64,000 nucleotides of DNA from Poriferisodalis sp965262965 (GCF_965262965.1 NZ_OZ253573.1:3596001-3660000), one strand, 5' to 3'; shown: positions 34,532-43,899, numbered from the stretch's first letter. Numbers and translations are program-made. The notes: a model not told the origin generated them from the sequence alone.

Positions 34532-34822
34532 ATGGGTCAGCCCGTTCGAGTAGCAGAGCGAACCTCGGCCGCCCGCCCGGGCACCGTGCGATTCGAGACC
34601 AACCGGCCGCTGACGGGTGCAGGGCACCGCTACTACAGCAGCGCTGCGGATGCAGTGAGCGCCGAAGATCCCGCCGACATGCTGGCGTGGCGCCTGTTCC
34701 AGCGCGGCGGCGTCGACCACGTGCACGTCTACAGCAACGTCGCCACCGTCGAGATCTCCCGCGGTCACACCTCTGAAGGCATCACCGAGCTCATCGAAGA
34801 GCTGTTCGCCCACTACAGGTAG
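34532..34822 (+). CDS. Small protein with NifU/Nfu N-terminal-like domain
   Basis: A 96-residue protein. VRFETNRPLTGAGHRYYSS, DMLAWRLFQRGGVDHVHVYSN, VATVEISRG and ITELIEELFAHYR follow the Nfu N-terminal fold, which accompanies iron-sulfur scaffold proteins. The Cys-containing NifU C-terminal domain is absent, so it cannot bind a cluster itself by the known motif. ATG at 34532 begins the domain. Two hairpin repeats follow its stop. Confidence 0.7.
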   Translation: MGQPVRVAERTSAARPGTVRFETNRPLTGAGHRYYSSAADAVSAEDPADMLAWRLFQRGGVDHVHVYSNVATVEISRGHTSEGITELIEELFAHYR

Positions 34823-34872
34823 CTCGCTATCGGTAGCGATCAGCACAGTCGATAGCTCGCTATCGGCAGCGA
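34820..34872. repeat. Two 20-bp direct repeats, each a small hairpin
   Basis: TAGCTCGCTATCGGYAGCGA occurs at 34820-34839 and 34853-34872 with one mismatch. Each can fold: TCGCTA-TCGG-TAGCGA (34824-34839), and TCGCT-N6-AGCGA (34857-34872). They lie at the end of the Nfu-like gene and may serve as terminators, though without T-runs. Confidence 0.6.
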
Positions 34873-34915
34873 CAAGCCCGGCCGCGAGCAACGATCGAGG
34901 GCTACCGTTGCGCCC

Positions 34916-35182
34916 ATGACTGAAGATGAGTTTCGTACCGAGCTTGCGGCGCGTGGCTATGGCGAGCCGCGGAGTTTCGCGTTCGCGCCCGACACCGACG
35001 GGGAGTTCCACAGCCACGAGTTCTCGGCGATGGTGATGGTCACCGAAGGCGAGTTTCGTCTTGGGCTCGAAGACGAGACCCGAGTCTTCGAAGCAGGGGA
35101 TTGGTGCGAGGTTGCGGCGGGCACAGTGCACGCTGAGCAGGCGGGTCCCGCTGGTGCCACCTTGCTGGCGGGAACGAAGTAG
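34916..35182 (+). CDS. Small cupin-domain protein
   Basis: An 88-residue single cupin. GEFHSHEFSAMVMVTEGEFRL is cupin motif 1 (His pair and a Glu) and AGDWCEVAAGTVHAEQAG is motif 2. It could bind a metal or small molecule. It stands alone, with ATG at 34916. No specific role is visible. Confidence 0.85.
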   Translation: MTEDEFRTELAARGYGEPRSFAFAPDTDGEFHSHEFSAMVMVTEGEFRLGLEDETRVFEAGDWCEVAAGTVHAEQAGPAGATLLAGTK

Positions 35183-35240
35183 CTGCGTCGGACCTCACGA
35201 CAGGAGCCGCTGACAGGGTCCCAGCTAGAGGGTCCCAGCA

Positions 35241-35254
35241 GAAACGATTGTTCG
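35241..35254 (+). promoter_or_regulatory. SOS (LexA) box of imuA'
   Basis: GAAAC-GATT-GTTCG resembles the actinobacterial LexA consensus CGAAC-N4-GTTCG with two changes in the left arm. The box ends 13 nt before the imuA' ATG, exactly as the dnaE2 box does, and both continue as GCTA. Two copies of AGGGTCCCAGC (35215-35225, 35229-35239) lie directly upstream. Confidence 0.75.
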
Positions 35255-35267
35255 CTAGTCTGTCGCG

Positions 35268-36080
35268 ATGGCGGCAGAGCTGGTGCAGCTGTATGACACA
35301 GTCGGCCCTCGTGGGGTCGGCGCATTAGACACAGCGCGCACTGTTGCGCCGATCACCCGCAGTGACGAACGGCTGCTGCCGGTTGCCGACGAGTTCGCCC
35401 CGCTGCTGGCACAACCGGGGATCGTCCGCGGGTCGGTGCTGGCCACACAAGGGCCGGGCGCGCTGACCCTGGCGACGGCTCTTGCCGCGGAGGCTTCGCG
35501 TGCTGGGGGATGGACGGCAGCGGTGGGTCTGGGACGCATGGGCATCTCGGCCGTGGCAGAGCGAGGAGCCTCGCTGGACCGATGGGCGTTCGTGGACCAC
35601 CCCGGCGATGCCACCGCCGAAGTGCTGAACGCCTTGATCGGCAGCGTCGATGTGATCCTGCTCGCCGGCAGCGTGCGGATGGCAGCCGCTCACAGCCGGC
35701 GCCTGCGAGCCCGTCTGCGAGAACGAGGGACTGCGGTGATCGAGGTCGCCGAGCCGGGCCCTGCCCGCCAGCATCATGGCAACGCGTTCAGCCCAGATGT
35801 GACCGTGGCTGTGGAGCGAGCAGCTTGGACCGGCCTCGGGCAGGGCCACGGACGGATCCGAGCTCGGCGCGCTGAGGTGGTCGCAGCGGGCCGGGGCGCG
35901 GCGTCGCTGCCGCGACGAGCCGTCCTGTGGCTGCCGGACTCCGACGGCCGCATCACTCCCGTCCGCGGCGCGATCAGCACAGTGGGCTTCGATCGGCCCG
36001 CTCCGGTCGACCTCAGTCAGGCTGGCGTCGACCCCACAGATCCCAGTGTGACCTTCCTGCCGCAACGTCGTGCGGGATAG
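35268..36080 (+). CDS. imuA': ImuA'-type mutasome accessory protein
   Basis: A 270-residue RecA/SulA-related protein. RGSVLATQGPGALTLATALA replaces the RecA-like P-loop without a full Walker A, as in ImuA' proteins. VDVILLAGSVRMAAAHSRRL is the later beta strand and helix. It works with ImuB and DnaE2 in error-prone lesion bypass after DNA damage. It starts 13 nt after an SOS box and overlaps imuB by 11 bp. The identification rests mainly on context. Confidence 0.85.
   Translation: MAAELVQLYDTVGPRGVGALDTARTVAPITRSDERLLPVADEFAPLLAQPGIVRGSVLATQGPGALTLATALAAEASRAGGWTAAVGLGRMGISAVAERGASLDRWAFVDHPGDATAEVLNALIGSVDVILLAGSVRMAAAHSRRLRARLRERGTAVIEVAEPGPARQHHGNAFSPDVTVAVERAAWTGLGQGHGRIRARRAEVVAAGRGAASLPRRAVLWLPDSDGRITPVRGAISTVGFDRPAPVDLSQAGVDPTDPSVTFLPQRRAG
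35303..35325 (+). repeat. 23-bp interspersed repeat inside imuA'
   Basis: A 23-bp sequence (CGGCCCTCGTGGGG at its start) is identical to 36720-36742 inside imuB and in the same reading phase (GPRGVGA). Similarity continues briefly afterwards (ACAGC). Confidence 0.8.
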
Positions 36081-37794
36081 CGCTGTGTCTGATGGCACCA
36101 TCTCCAACAGCGCTGTCGAGGACAGACCGCTGCGGATGCTGGCGGTGGAGATCGCGCACTGGTCCGTAACCGCTGCAGGGATCGATCCGACAACTCCCGC
36201 AGCGGTGGTGTTCGCCGGACGGGTGACTGCCGTCACGCCCGCAGCCTCTGCGGCAGGGGTGATGACAGGGATGCGCCGCCGGCAGGCCCAGTCCCAGTGC
36301 CCTGCGGTGGAGGCGATCGAGCGCGACCTCGATCTCGATGCCCGCCGTTTCGCTCCCGTGGTCGCAGCATTGGAGGAACTGACGCCGAGAGTCGAGGTGC
36401 TGGCACCCGGTTGCTGCGTCTTCGGCACCCGAGCCCCATCGCGCTATTACGGCGGCGACGAGGCATTGGCCGAATTGGTGGCACGAACCGTCACCCGGGC
36501 GTTGGCCTCGGACGTCTTGGAAGTGTCGCTTGCTGGGACACCTGCAGCGATGCCGGAGATCCGCGTCGGCATCGCTGACGGCCTGTTCGCGGCCGGCCTT
36601 GCAGCCCGCGTCGCGCCGGGGGGAGTGCTGGTGGTGCCTGCGTCCGCAAGTGCGGGGTTCCTGAGCCAGCTGTCGTTGCACGCCCTGACAGAACCGTTCT
36701 CACCGCTGGCAGGCACAGCCGGCCCTCGTGGGGTCGGCGCATCGAGCACAGCCGGCGAGGAACTGGTCGATGTGCTGAAGCGGCTGGGTCTGCGCACCTT
36801 GGGCGACGTGGCGGCGCTGCGGTCAGCCGACCTTGCGGGCAGGTTCGGCACGCAAGGCGAATGGGCGCATCGGCTGGCCAGCGGAGGCGACCCTCGTGTG
36901 AGCCAGCCCGGTGTCGCTGCGCCGGATCTCTGCGTCGATGCGGAGATCGACCCGCCTGCGGACCGCGTCGACACGGTGGCTTTCACAGCGAAGTCCCTGG
37001 CCGACCGTCTCGACGCCGATCTGGCCCGATGTGGCCACGCGCTGGTTTGCGTGCAGGTCAGCATCGAAACCGAGAACAGTGAGACCAGCAATCGGTTCTG
37101 GCGCCATGGGTTCCGCTTCAGCCCTGCCGATGTGACTGACCGTGTGAGGTGGCAGCTCGACGGATGGCGCCAGGATCGAAACCGTCCCAGCGGCCGTATC
37201 TCGTTCATCCGGCTGGCAGTGGCGCAGACAGCTCCCGATGAGGGCCGCCAGCTCGGGTTCTGGGGTGGTCAGACCGAGACTGACGAGCGGGCTGAGCGAG
37301 CCTTGGGCCGGGTGCAGACGCTGGTGGGCTTCGATGGGGTCACGGTTGGCCGTCTGGGCTCCGGCCGTCGCTTCGCCGATCTCGAGCAGCGCCTGCCTTT
37401 CGGAACTGCCGGTGCATCCAATCCAGCTGGCAGCCCCGCCAGCCCGACCAGCCCCGCCTCGCCGATGCCTCCGTGGCCGGGACGGCTGGGCGCGCCAGTC
37501 CCTGCTCTCGTGCTGTTTGAGCCCGAGCCGCTCGTGGTGCTCGACGCTGACGGCGAGCCGGTCGGCGTGAGCGGCCGGGGAGAAGCCAACGCGCCTCCTG
37601 CCGAACTGCGGCGTGCCAATGGACGCATCAGCCGGATCACGGCATGGGCAGGGCCGTGGCTGCTCGACGAGCGTTGGTGGGTCCGGGGGGCACGCCGCCG
37701 CCAAGCCCGGTTCCAACTTGTCCTCGACGACGGCACTGCCCACCTCTGCGCTGTCGAAGGCGGCCGCTGGCAACGCGAAGCCACCTACGACTGA
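36070..37794 (+). CDS. imuB: ImuB, catalytically inactive Y-family polymerase-like mutasome protein
   Basis: A 574-residue Y-family-like protein. RMLAVEIAHWSV opens the palm without the catalytic acids that active polymerases need. RRRQAQSQCPAVEAIERDLDLD and LEELTPRVEVLAPGCCVFG match ImuB. QLGFWGG (394-400) is a beta-clamp binding motif of the QLxLW type. In mycobacteria ImuB links the clamp to ImuA' and DnaE2. A repeat-rich insert, SNPAGSPASPTSPASP-like, follows near residue 455. GTG start inside the imuA' end. Confidence 0.92.
   Translation: MRDSAVSDGTISNSAVEDRPLRMLAVEIAHWSVTAAGIDPTTPAAVVFAGRVTAVTPAASAAGVMTGMRRRQAQSQCPAVEAIERDLDLDARRFAPVVAALEELTPRVEVLAPGCCVFGTRAPSRYYGGDEALAELVARTVTRALASDVLEVSLAGTPAAMPEIRVGIADGLFAAGLAARVAPGGVLVVPASASAGFLSQLSLHALTEPFSPLAGTAGPRGVGASSTAGEELVDVLKRLGLRTLGDVAALRSADLAGRFGTQGEWAHRLASGGDPRVSQPGVAAPDLCVDAEIDPPADRVDTVAFTAKSLADRLDADLARCGHALVCVQVSIETENSETSNRFWRHGFRFSPADVTDRVRWQLDGWRQDRNRPSGRISFIRLAVAQTAPDEGRQLGFWGGQTETDERAERALGRVQTLVGFDGVTVGRLGSGRRFADLEQRLPFGTAGASNPAGSPASPTSPASPMPPWPGRLGAPVPALVLFEPEPLVVLDADGEPVGVSGRGEANAPPAELRRANGRISRITAWAGPWLLDERWWVRGARRRQARFQLVLDDGTAHLCAVEGGRWQREATYD
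36720..36742 (+). repeat. 23-bp interspersed repeat inside imuB
   Basis: Identical to 35303-35325 and in the same frame. It encodes GPRGVGA between two conserved parts of ImuB, so it looks inserted. Confidence 0.8.
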
Positions 37795-37803
37795 GCGCGG
37801 CGG

Positions 37804-39168
37804 TCAGTTGCCGTTGGTGGACCAGTGCCAAGGTTCGCTGGGAAGGTTGAACAGGCCATAGGTCTTTGCGTTGGCCTTCAGCCACCGGAACGCTGTCGAG
37901 TTGCGGCTGCCGATCGAGCGGCCGTTGTGCTGGAAATCGATGGCGAGGCCGCGCTCGTGCATGGATAGGCCGGGACGGGCAGTCGGCGGGCGGCACTGGT
38001 AGGACGGTCGCTTGTAGATCGCCCACTCGTTCGTTCCGCAGTGCGCCCGTCGCAGCGCGATCTGCGAGGCGGCACTGCGGTACCCACCGCCGGCGAGCCG
38101 GATTCCGTCGCGGGCAGCGTGCTCGAGCAGGTCTTGCACCTTGTTGGCGATCGACTCGTGGACCCGGATGCCGCCGACCCACGCCAGCTCGCTGGCCGCG
38201 ACATTGTTGCTGTTGGGCTGGCCGGCGGTCCCCCTTCGCAGGCGCTCCAGACGGTCCTGCTCTTCTCGGCGCTTGCGTTCTTCTTCCTCACGTAGCCGCT
38301 TCTGCTCGGCGGAGATGCGCTTGTGCTCGGTGATGACTCCTGTGACGCGCTGCGCGGTCGCAGCGACCTCTTCGGCGGCGGCTGCGTCCCACTCCGCGAG
38401 CGCGGCCTGCTCGTACAGAAGGTTCTCGAGCTGGTATTCGAGCTCCTCGAGCAGCTCTTCTTCCTTCTCGACGACATCGAGCAGATCCTCAAGCGCCGTC
38501 TCGGATTCCTGCCTGCGAATGTCCCGCAGCTCTTCGGCACGCCGGAACTCGCGCACGGCCAGCTCAGCGTCAACCGTCAAGGCACGCAGCTGATCTGCAG
38601 TGGTGTTCAAATCACCCAGCGCAGCGCCGATGAGCACTCTGATTCGGGCGGCCTCGTAGACATCGCCAGTGCGAACGAGCCCGTAGGACCCCTCCACCGA
38701 TGCGTCGTAGCCGATGTAGTTCTGCACGATCAGCTCGATGACGCGCCGGCCGAGTTCGCCGTGCTGCTCGTCGAGCGACAGCGTCCGCTGCACGGCTGCC
38801 TGCACTGCTGCTTCGGCAGCGTTCAGTGCCAGCTCGGCATCTTCGAGATCGTCGCGCTGATCGTTGACCAGCACTTTGAGCTGGTCATAGGCCGTGAGCA
38901 CCTCGTTGACGTCGACCTGCGCTAGATCGACCTCGCCGATCTTGGCCAGCAGTGCCGCTTGGGCTTCGTCGCGGATGCGTTTCTTCTCGGCGAGCTGCGC
39001 CTCAAGCTTCTTCTGCTGACGCTCCAGCTCTTCCTTGCGCTGCTCCAGCTCTTTGCTGGACGGTGTGGACTGCGCACCGGTGCCCGCGATGGGCAGCACG
39101 CTGGCAACGACGGCGAACGCAATGGCCATCAGCATGTACTGGGGTGATCGGGGCCGTGAGCCTCGCAA
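37804..39168 (-). CDS. Secreted coiled-coil M15-type (VanY/D-Ala-D-Ala carboxypeptidase-like) peptidase
   Basis: A 454-residue exported protein: a signal segment (about 10-32), then long charged coiled coils (about 36-120 and 205-310, KELEQRKEELERQQKKLEAQ). The C-terminal catalytic domain (about 330-454) has SMHERGLAIDF and EPWHWS, the zinc and catalytic motifs of the M15B/DD-peptidase fold. The coiled-coil plus peptidase design is that of cell-wall hydrolases linked to division (like EnvC/PcsB layouts). It would cut peptidoglycan peptides outside the membrane. It ends 10 bp from imuB, tail to tail. Confidence 0.88.
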   Translation of the reverse strand: MRGSRPRSPQYMLMAIAFAVVASVLPIAGTGAQSTPSSKELEQRKEELERQQKKLEAQLAEKKRIRDEAQAALLAKIGEVDLAQVDVNEVLTAYDQLKVLVNDQRDDLEDAELALNAAEAAVQAAVQRTLSLDEQHGELGRRVIELIVQNYIGYDASVEGSYGLVRTGDVYEAARIRVLIGAALGDLNTTADQLRALTVDAELAVREFRRAEELRDIRRQESETALEDLLDVVEKEEELLEELEYQLENLLYEQAALAEWDAAAAEEVAATAQRVTGVITEHKRISAEQKRLREEEERKRREEQDRLERLRRGTAGQPNSNNVAASELAWVGGIRVHESIANKVQDLLEHAARDGIRLAGGGYRSAASQIALRRAHCGTNEWAIYKRPSYQCRPPTARPGLSMHERGLAIDFQHNGRSIGSRNSTAFRWLKANAKTYGLFNLPSEPWHWSTNGN

Positions 39169-39303
39169 TCGGGGCGTCCTTGCTGAAGCCGGCCCTGCGA
39201 GCGGCTTCGTCGTCGATGTGCGGCCGCCGTCGGTGACGGCACGACCTTGCGCCCAAGGTACCGATGGGCAACGCCGAGTGGGTGTCGCCCCCGGCCGCCG
39301 CGG

Positions 39304-40209
39304 CTAGCTGCCGGGGACGACGGTCTCGTCGACGACGGGATTCGAGAGCACGCCGATACCGGGAATCTCGAATTCGACCCGGTCGCCGGGAATGAGCCAC
39401 TTCGGCGGATCGTGCGAACCGCCGGTTCCTTCCGGCGAGCCCGTCGCGATGATGTCGCCGGGTTCGAGCGGCATCACCTTGGACAGGTATGAGATCACCT
39501 CGGCCACAGAGAAGATCATCTCGCCGACGCTGGCACGCTGACGCTCCTCGCCGTTGACTCGGCAGATCACTTCCAGTGACGCCGGGTCCTCGATCTCGTC
39601 AGCCGTGCAGATCCACGGTCCCATCGAGCCCGATCGGTAGAAGTTCTTGCCGGCTGCGACGCTGTGCCGCTGCCAATTCCGCACCGATCCGTCGTTGAGA
39701 ACGGTGTAGCCGCCGACATGGCTCAGCGCGTCGTCGAGCGAAATGTGGCGACCGGCTCGGCCGATCACCACAGCGAGTTCGACCTCGTAGTCGAGCTGTT
39801 CGGACACGACTGGTCGCACAATCGCCTCGCCGTCGGCCACGAGCGTGCCCGGCGGCTTGTTGAAGTACACCGGTTGCGGCGGCGCCTGTACGACGCCGCC
39901 GAGGGGATATTTCTTGTGGTAGTTCGCTCCGGCGCACAGCATGCGTGCGCCAGGGTCTGCGGGAATCGCCAAACCGATGTCATCCCAGGAGTGGTCGGCA
40001 GGGCCGTGCCCAAGTTCGGCGAGTGCGGCCGGCGCGGCCAGCGCGTCGGCGACGGCATGTCCGAGTGTCGCGATCGGGCGACCGGTGCCGGCGGGATCGC
40101 GTCCACCAAGCTCAATGACGCCGGCGGACCCTGCCAGCCCGATGCGGGTCGGCGGGTCGTCACCGTGGTGGTGAACATCGGCACCAGTGCGGAATCGGAG
40201 CAGTCTCAC
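39304..40209 (-). CDS. Fumarylacetoacetate hydrolase-family protein
   Basis: A 301-residue FAH-fold enzyme. CAGANYHKKYPLGG, EQLDYEVELAVVIGRAGRHI (metal-binding acids) and GDIIATGSPEGTGG are the family landmarks. Such enzymes hydrolyse or decarboxylate acyl-pyruvates in aromatic or steroid breakdown; the exact substrate is unknown. ATG at 40209. Confidence 0.92.
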   Translation of the reverse strand: MRLLRFRTGADVHHHGDDPPTRIGLAGSAGVIELGGRDPAGTGRPIATLGHAVADALAAPAALAELGHGPADHSWDDIGLAIPADPGARMLCAGANYHKKYPLGGVVQAPPQPVYFNKPPGTLVADGEAIVRPVVSEQLDYEVELAVVIGRAGRHISLDDALSHVGGYTVLNDGSVRNWQRHSVAAGKNFYRSGSMGPWICTADEIEDPASLEVICRVNGEERQRASVGEMIFSVAEVISYLSKVMPLEPGDIIATGSPEGTGGSHDPPKWLIPGDRVEFEIPGIGVLSNPVVDETVVPGS

Positions 40210-40301
40210 GAGCCGTCAACGTATACCGACGGCCCAGCGCGGGGTGCGCCCGATGTCGATGGCCAAGTGTCGACGACCCAGAGACTGGGTGTACCCAAGC
40301 T

Positions 40302-40811
40302 TCAGTCTGTCGTGGTGACCCGCAGCGGCTCGCCTCCGGCGTGACGGATCGTCGTCTCGAGTGCGCCAAGATCATTGCCGCTCACCCGGCCGTTCCATGG
40401 CGGGCCGATGCCGGCCTCGTCCATAACTGGCTCGAGGGCGACTGCCACCCGCGGGTTGTCGGTGCGCAGCGTCAGCGTGGCATTGGTGCCGCGCTGCCAG
40501 CTCGCCACCACTTCGGCTCGGCGGAACGTGATGTCGGCCAGGATCAAGCCGTGAGCGGTCGCTGCGAGCACCCGGCGGACGTTGAAGAGCAGCTGGTGCG
40601 CGACGACGGCGAGCACCACCGCAAGCCAGCCCACGCCCCACGACAGCGCCATCCCCGCACCCAGTGCGAACACGACGACTCGCACCGCCATGATCCGGCG
40701 GTGCAGGCGGTCGGTCTCTGAGTCTTCGACCACGACGGCGCTTCGGACTTCCACATTCACGTTGCCCAGCAGCTCGACGGCCCGTGCGAGGGCCCGGTCG
40801 GCTGGCGTCAT
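40302..40811 (-). CDS. Small membrane protein of unknown function
   Basis: A 169-residue protein with one hydrophobic hairpin (about residues 40-77: MAVRVVVFALGAGMALSW then WLAVVLAVVAHQLLF). The soluble C-terminal half starts at about 95. No domain is recognised. Its ATG overlaps the stop of the amidase gene (ATGA), so it is co-translated with the amidase. It is the last gene of a leftward amidase block. Confidence 0.7.
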   Translation of the reverse strand: MTPADRALARAVELLGNVNVEVRSAVVVEDSETDRLHRRIMAVRVVVFALGAGMALSWGVGWLAVVLAVVAHQLLFNVRRVLAATAHGLILADITFRRAEVVASWQRGTNATLTLRTDNPRVAVALEPVMDEAGIGPPWNGRVSGNDLGALETTIRHAGGEPLRVTTTD

Positions 40812-42400
40812 GAGCCCGTATCCGTGGGCCCCGTATCCGTGGGCCCCGTATCCGTGGGCCCCGTATCCGTGGGCCCCGGCAACTGTTCGGGCAAGTCGAT
40901 CAAGCCATCCGCTTCGGAGATCTGCTCGGCCACGGCCAACAGCAGGCTCTCGGCGCCGTGCGCGGCGATGAGCTGTGTGCCCAGCGGCAGGCCATCGGGG
41001 TCGTGGGCGGTCGGGAGGGAGATAGCGGGCTGGCCGCTGACGTTGGCCTGGTCCACGAAACCGATGAGTGAGCGAAGACGTCGCGCCCCTTCTGCGGGAT
41101 CCGAGAGGTAGCCGAGCGGTGGGGTCACATCACCGAGCACCGGCGTGAGCAGCAAGTCGAAGCCCGACGACGCCGGATCTGCGTGCGCCCCGGGCTGACG
41201 CCAGAACGACATCACCCCGCGACGCCACCGCGCGAGACCTTCCAGCGCGCTGACGTACGCGGCGGCGGGCAGTGATCTTCCGAGCTCGGCCGACCACCAG
41301 TTGGCTGGCTCGATGTCCTCGGGCGTCATCGGGCGGCCGAGACGCTCCACCCAGCCGTCCATCTCCGCAGCCATGCCCACTGTGCGCACGACGATGGCGT
41401 GATCGGTGAGCTCGTCGCTGTACCAGCCGTGTGGGCACGTGTCGGTCTCGACGTGGTGACCCAGCTCGGTCAGCAACGCCGCCGCTTGCTCGACGGCGTG
41501 ACGCACCGGCTCGGTGGCTCGGGCTCCCGCCGCTCCCACAGCAGCACCCACCGACACCGCGATGCGCAACGGCCGCAATGAGCGGGCGGCCTCGATCGAG
41601 TCGGCGAACGACACCCCGGGCGCGAGCGGGGGAGCGACGTACGGATCTCCCGGCGCCGGGCGGCCGATCACGTCGAGGCACTGTGCCGCGTCGCGCACAG
41701 ATCGCGTGAGCATGCCGTCGACTGCGAAGCCCCCTCGATGCTCGCCCAAGCGTGGCGCGGTCGAAACCCGGCCACGGCTCGGCTTCAGTCCCACCAGGCC
41801 GCATGCCGCGGCCGGCACTCGGATCGACCCGCCGCCGTCGTTGCCGTGGGCGACGGGCACGATGCCGGCTGCGACGGCCGCCGCGGATCCGCCGCTGGAT
41901 CCGCCCGGTGATCGCGACACATCCCACGGATTCGATGTCGCGCCATAGGCCGCTGGCTCGGTGGTGATGGTGGTGCCGAATTCGGGAGTGTTCGTACGAC
42001 CGATCGAGACCATGCCCGCGCCGCGCAGCAACCGGTACAGGTGACTGTCCTGAGTGCCACGCCACTCCAGCTCGACCAGGAACCGCGCTCCGGCGTGATG
42101 GAACTCGCCCGCTTGCTCGCAGCCGAGGTCCTTGACGGCAATCGGCACGCCGTCGAACGGCGCATCGGCGACAGGCCCGTCGTGCGTTCGTCGGGCTCGG
42201 CGGTCCGACCAGCGCGCAGCCGCCTTCCCAGCTTCGGCCATCGCAGCTTCAGGGCGTTGGTGAAGCACGGCATTGAGTGATGGATTCAGGCGAGCCAGCC
42301 GATCGAGCGCGTCCTGCACAGCCTCGATCGGATTTGCGTCTCCGGCCGCGAACGCTTCGGTGAGTGCCGTTGCGTCCTTGTCGCGGCCGCGCGCTGCCAT
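40808..42400 (-). CDS. Amidase-signature-family enzyme
   Basis: A 530-residue amidase. VPIAVKDLG holds the catalytic Lys, and SRSPGGSSGGSAAAVAAGIVPVAHGNDGGGSIR holds the Gly/Ser-rich signature with the cis-Ser and nucleophilic Ser. It would cleave amides of unknown structure. The C-terminus ends in four TDTGP repeats from a 15-bp DNA tandem repeat, outside the catalytic fold. The next gene upstream is a paralogue of the same family. Confidence 0.93.
   Translation of the reverse strand: MAARGRDKDATALTEAFAAGDANPIEAVQDALDRLARLNPSLNAVLHQRPEAAMAEAGKAAARWSDRRARRTHDGPVADAPFDGVPIAVKDLGCEQAGEFHHAGARFLVELEWRGTQDSHLYRLLRGAGMVSIGRTNTPEFGTTITTEPAAYGATSNPWDVSRSPGGSSGGSAAAVAAGIVPVAHGNDGGGSIRVPAAACGLVGLKPSRGRVSTAPRLGEHRGGFAVDGMLTRSVRDAAQCLDVIGRPAPGDPYVAPPLAPGVSFADSIEAARSLRPLRIAVSVGAAVGAAGARATEPVRHAVEQAAALLTELGHHVETDTCPHGWYSDELTDHAIVVRTVGMAAEMDGWVERLGRPMTPEDIEPANWWSAELGRSLPAAAYVSALEGLARWRRGVMSFWRQPGAHADPASSGFDLLLTPVLGDVTPPLGYLSDPAEGARRLRSLIGFVDQANVSGQPAISLPTAHDPDGLPLGTQLIAAHGAESLLLAVAEQISEADGLIDLPEQLPGPTDTGPTDTGPTDTGPTDTGS
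40816..40875. repeat. 15-bp tandem repeat, four perfect units
   Basis: The unit CCGTATCCGTGGGCC repeats four times without a mismatch at the 3' end of the amidase gene. It encodes TDTGP on the minus strand. Perfect identity implies recent slippage expansion. Confidence 0.95.
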
Positions 42401-42414
42401 CTCTCAGCGTGCTC

Positions 42415-43899
42415 TCAGCTGGGCGATGCGCCGGCCCACACCGGCGGCACCCGCCCGGACCACGGCTCGGCCCGCTCGATCTGACCGGCGAGCGACAGCA
42501 GCATCTCCTCGCTTGCGTGCGGCCCCACGAACTGCACGCCCACGGGCAGGCCGTCAGGCGTCCAGTGCAGCGGCACCGACATCGCCGGCTGCCCGCCCAC
42601 GTTCCACTGCGGGGTGAACTGAAGCAGGTCGTTCAGCCGGCCGCGGCCGGTCTCGGGATTGCGCAGCTCTCCCAGGCGGGGAGACGGTTCGGTCATCACC
42701 GGTGACACCAGGACGTCGTGGCTGCTCCACCATGCTGCGACGCGGCGGGTCCAGGCGTGACACCACTCCACCGCCGCCACGTACTGCGATCCGGTCACTT
42801 CACGGCCAATCTGCATGAGCGCCCACGTGTCGCCCTCGGTGTCCGCCCGAGACATCGGGCGGCCCAGCGCTGCTTCAAACGCACCTAGGCCCACCAGGTT
42901 GCAAACGGCCACAATCGTGCGGAAGTTGTCGAAGAAGTTCTCGTCGAAGAGCGCGTCGGGCACCGAGTGCTCGACATGGTGCCCGAGACCTTCAAGCATG
43001 CGCCCCGCGTTGTCCACTGCGAGAGCGCATTCGGGGTCCACCGGCCCCCAGTCCGAATGCATGCACACCCCGATTCGCAACGCGCCCGGATCACGCCCGA
43101 CTGCGGACTCGAAGGTCCCCGACGGCGGCGGCGCCCAGTAGGGGTCCCCCGGCCACGGGATGGCGATGCCGTCGAGCACGCGGGCGCTGTCGCGCACGCT
43201 GCGACTGACGACGCCGTCCACGCTGAACCCCGCCCAGCCGTCTCCCGAATCGGGTCCCAGCGACACTCGCCCCCGGTTCGGCTTCAGCCCGAACAGCCCG
43301 CAATTCGACGCCGGCACGCGGATCGAGCCACCGCCGTCGTTGGCGTGGGCGACCGGCACGATCCCAGCGGCGACCGCAGCGGCCGAGCCGCCGCTGGAGC
43401 CGCCGGTCGAGTGCCCCGTGTTCCAGGGGTTGGCGGTCGGCCCATAGGCGAGCGGCTCGGTGGTGATCGTCAGGCCGAATTCGGGCGTGTTGGTTCGTCC
43501 GAAGTTCACCAGGCCCAGCTCAGCGAACATCGTGGCCAGATGGGTTGTGGTCGTCGCAAGGTTCCCTGCCGCCTTCAACGCAGCGTTGCCGGCGTGGTAT
43601 GGCTGGCCCTCGGTTGCGCAGGTGAGGTCCTTGGTCAGGAAGGGAACGCCCGCCAGCGGCGCGGTGCCAGTGCCGGCGCCAGCGCCACGGGCCGCATCGA
43701 GTTGCTCGGCGGTCTGGCGTGCGCTGTTGTCCAGCCGGCAGATGATGGCGTTGAGCTCGGGATTGAGCCGTTCGGCTCTCGCCAGCGCGGCATCGAGCAA
43801 CTCGACAGCTGATGCCGCACCCGATGCGAACATCTCGGCGGTTGTGACGCCGTCCGCGACGTCGCTGTGGGATGTTGGTTGCGAACTCGCAGCAGTCAT
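42415..43899 (-). CDS. Amidase-signature-family enzyme (paralogue)
   Basis: A 494-residue amidase. VPFLTKDLTC carries the catalytic Lys. GHSTGGSSGGSAAAVAAGIVP and ANDGGGSIRVPASNCGLFGLKP carry the Ser-cis-Ser signature. Closely parallel to the next gene, from which it is separated by 14 bp, so the pair arose by duplication and is probably co-transcribed. Its promoter lies next to the dnaE2 SOS box but points the other way. Confidence 0.93.
   Translation of the reverse strand: MTAASSQPTSHSDVADGVTTAEMFASGAASAVELLDAALARAERLNPELNAIICRLDNSARQTAEQLDAARGAGAGTGTAPLAGVPFLTKDLTCATEGQPYHAGNAALKAAGNLATTTTHLATMFAELGLVNFGRTNTPEFGLTITTEPLAYGPTANPWNTGHSTGGSSGGSAAAVAAGIVPVAHANDGGGSIRVPASNCGLFGLKPNRGRVSLGPDSGDGWAGFSVDGVVSRSVRDSARVLDGIAIPWPGDPYWAPPPSGTFESAVGRDPGALRIGVCMHSDWGPVDPECALAVDNAGRMLEGLGHHVEHSVPDALFDENFFDNFRTIVAVCNLVGLGAFEAALGRPMSRADTEGDTWALMQIGREVTGSQYVAAVEWCHAWTRRVAAWWSSHDVLVSPVMTEPSPRLGELRNPETGRGRLNDLLQFTPQWNVGGQPAMSVPLHWTPDGLPVGVQFVGPHASEEMLLSLAGQIERAEPWSGRVPPVWAGASPS

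Noticed and set aside
40816..40875. Tandem repeat as a CRISPR-like or regulatory array
   Set aside because: The units are contiguous without spacers, in frame and inside the amidase C-terminus. It is a coding minisatellite.
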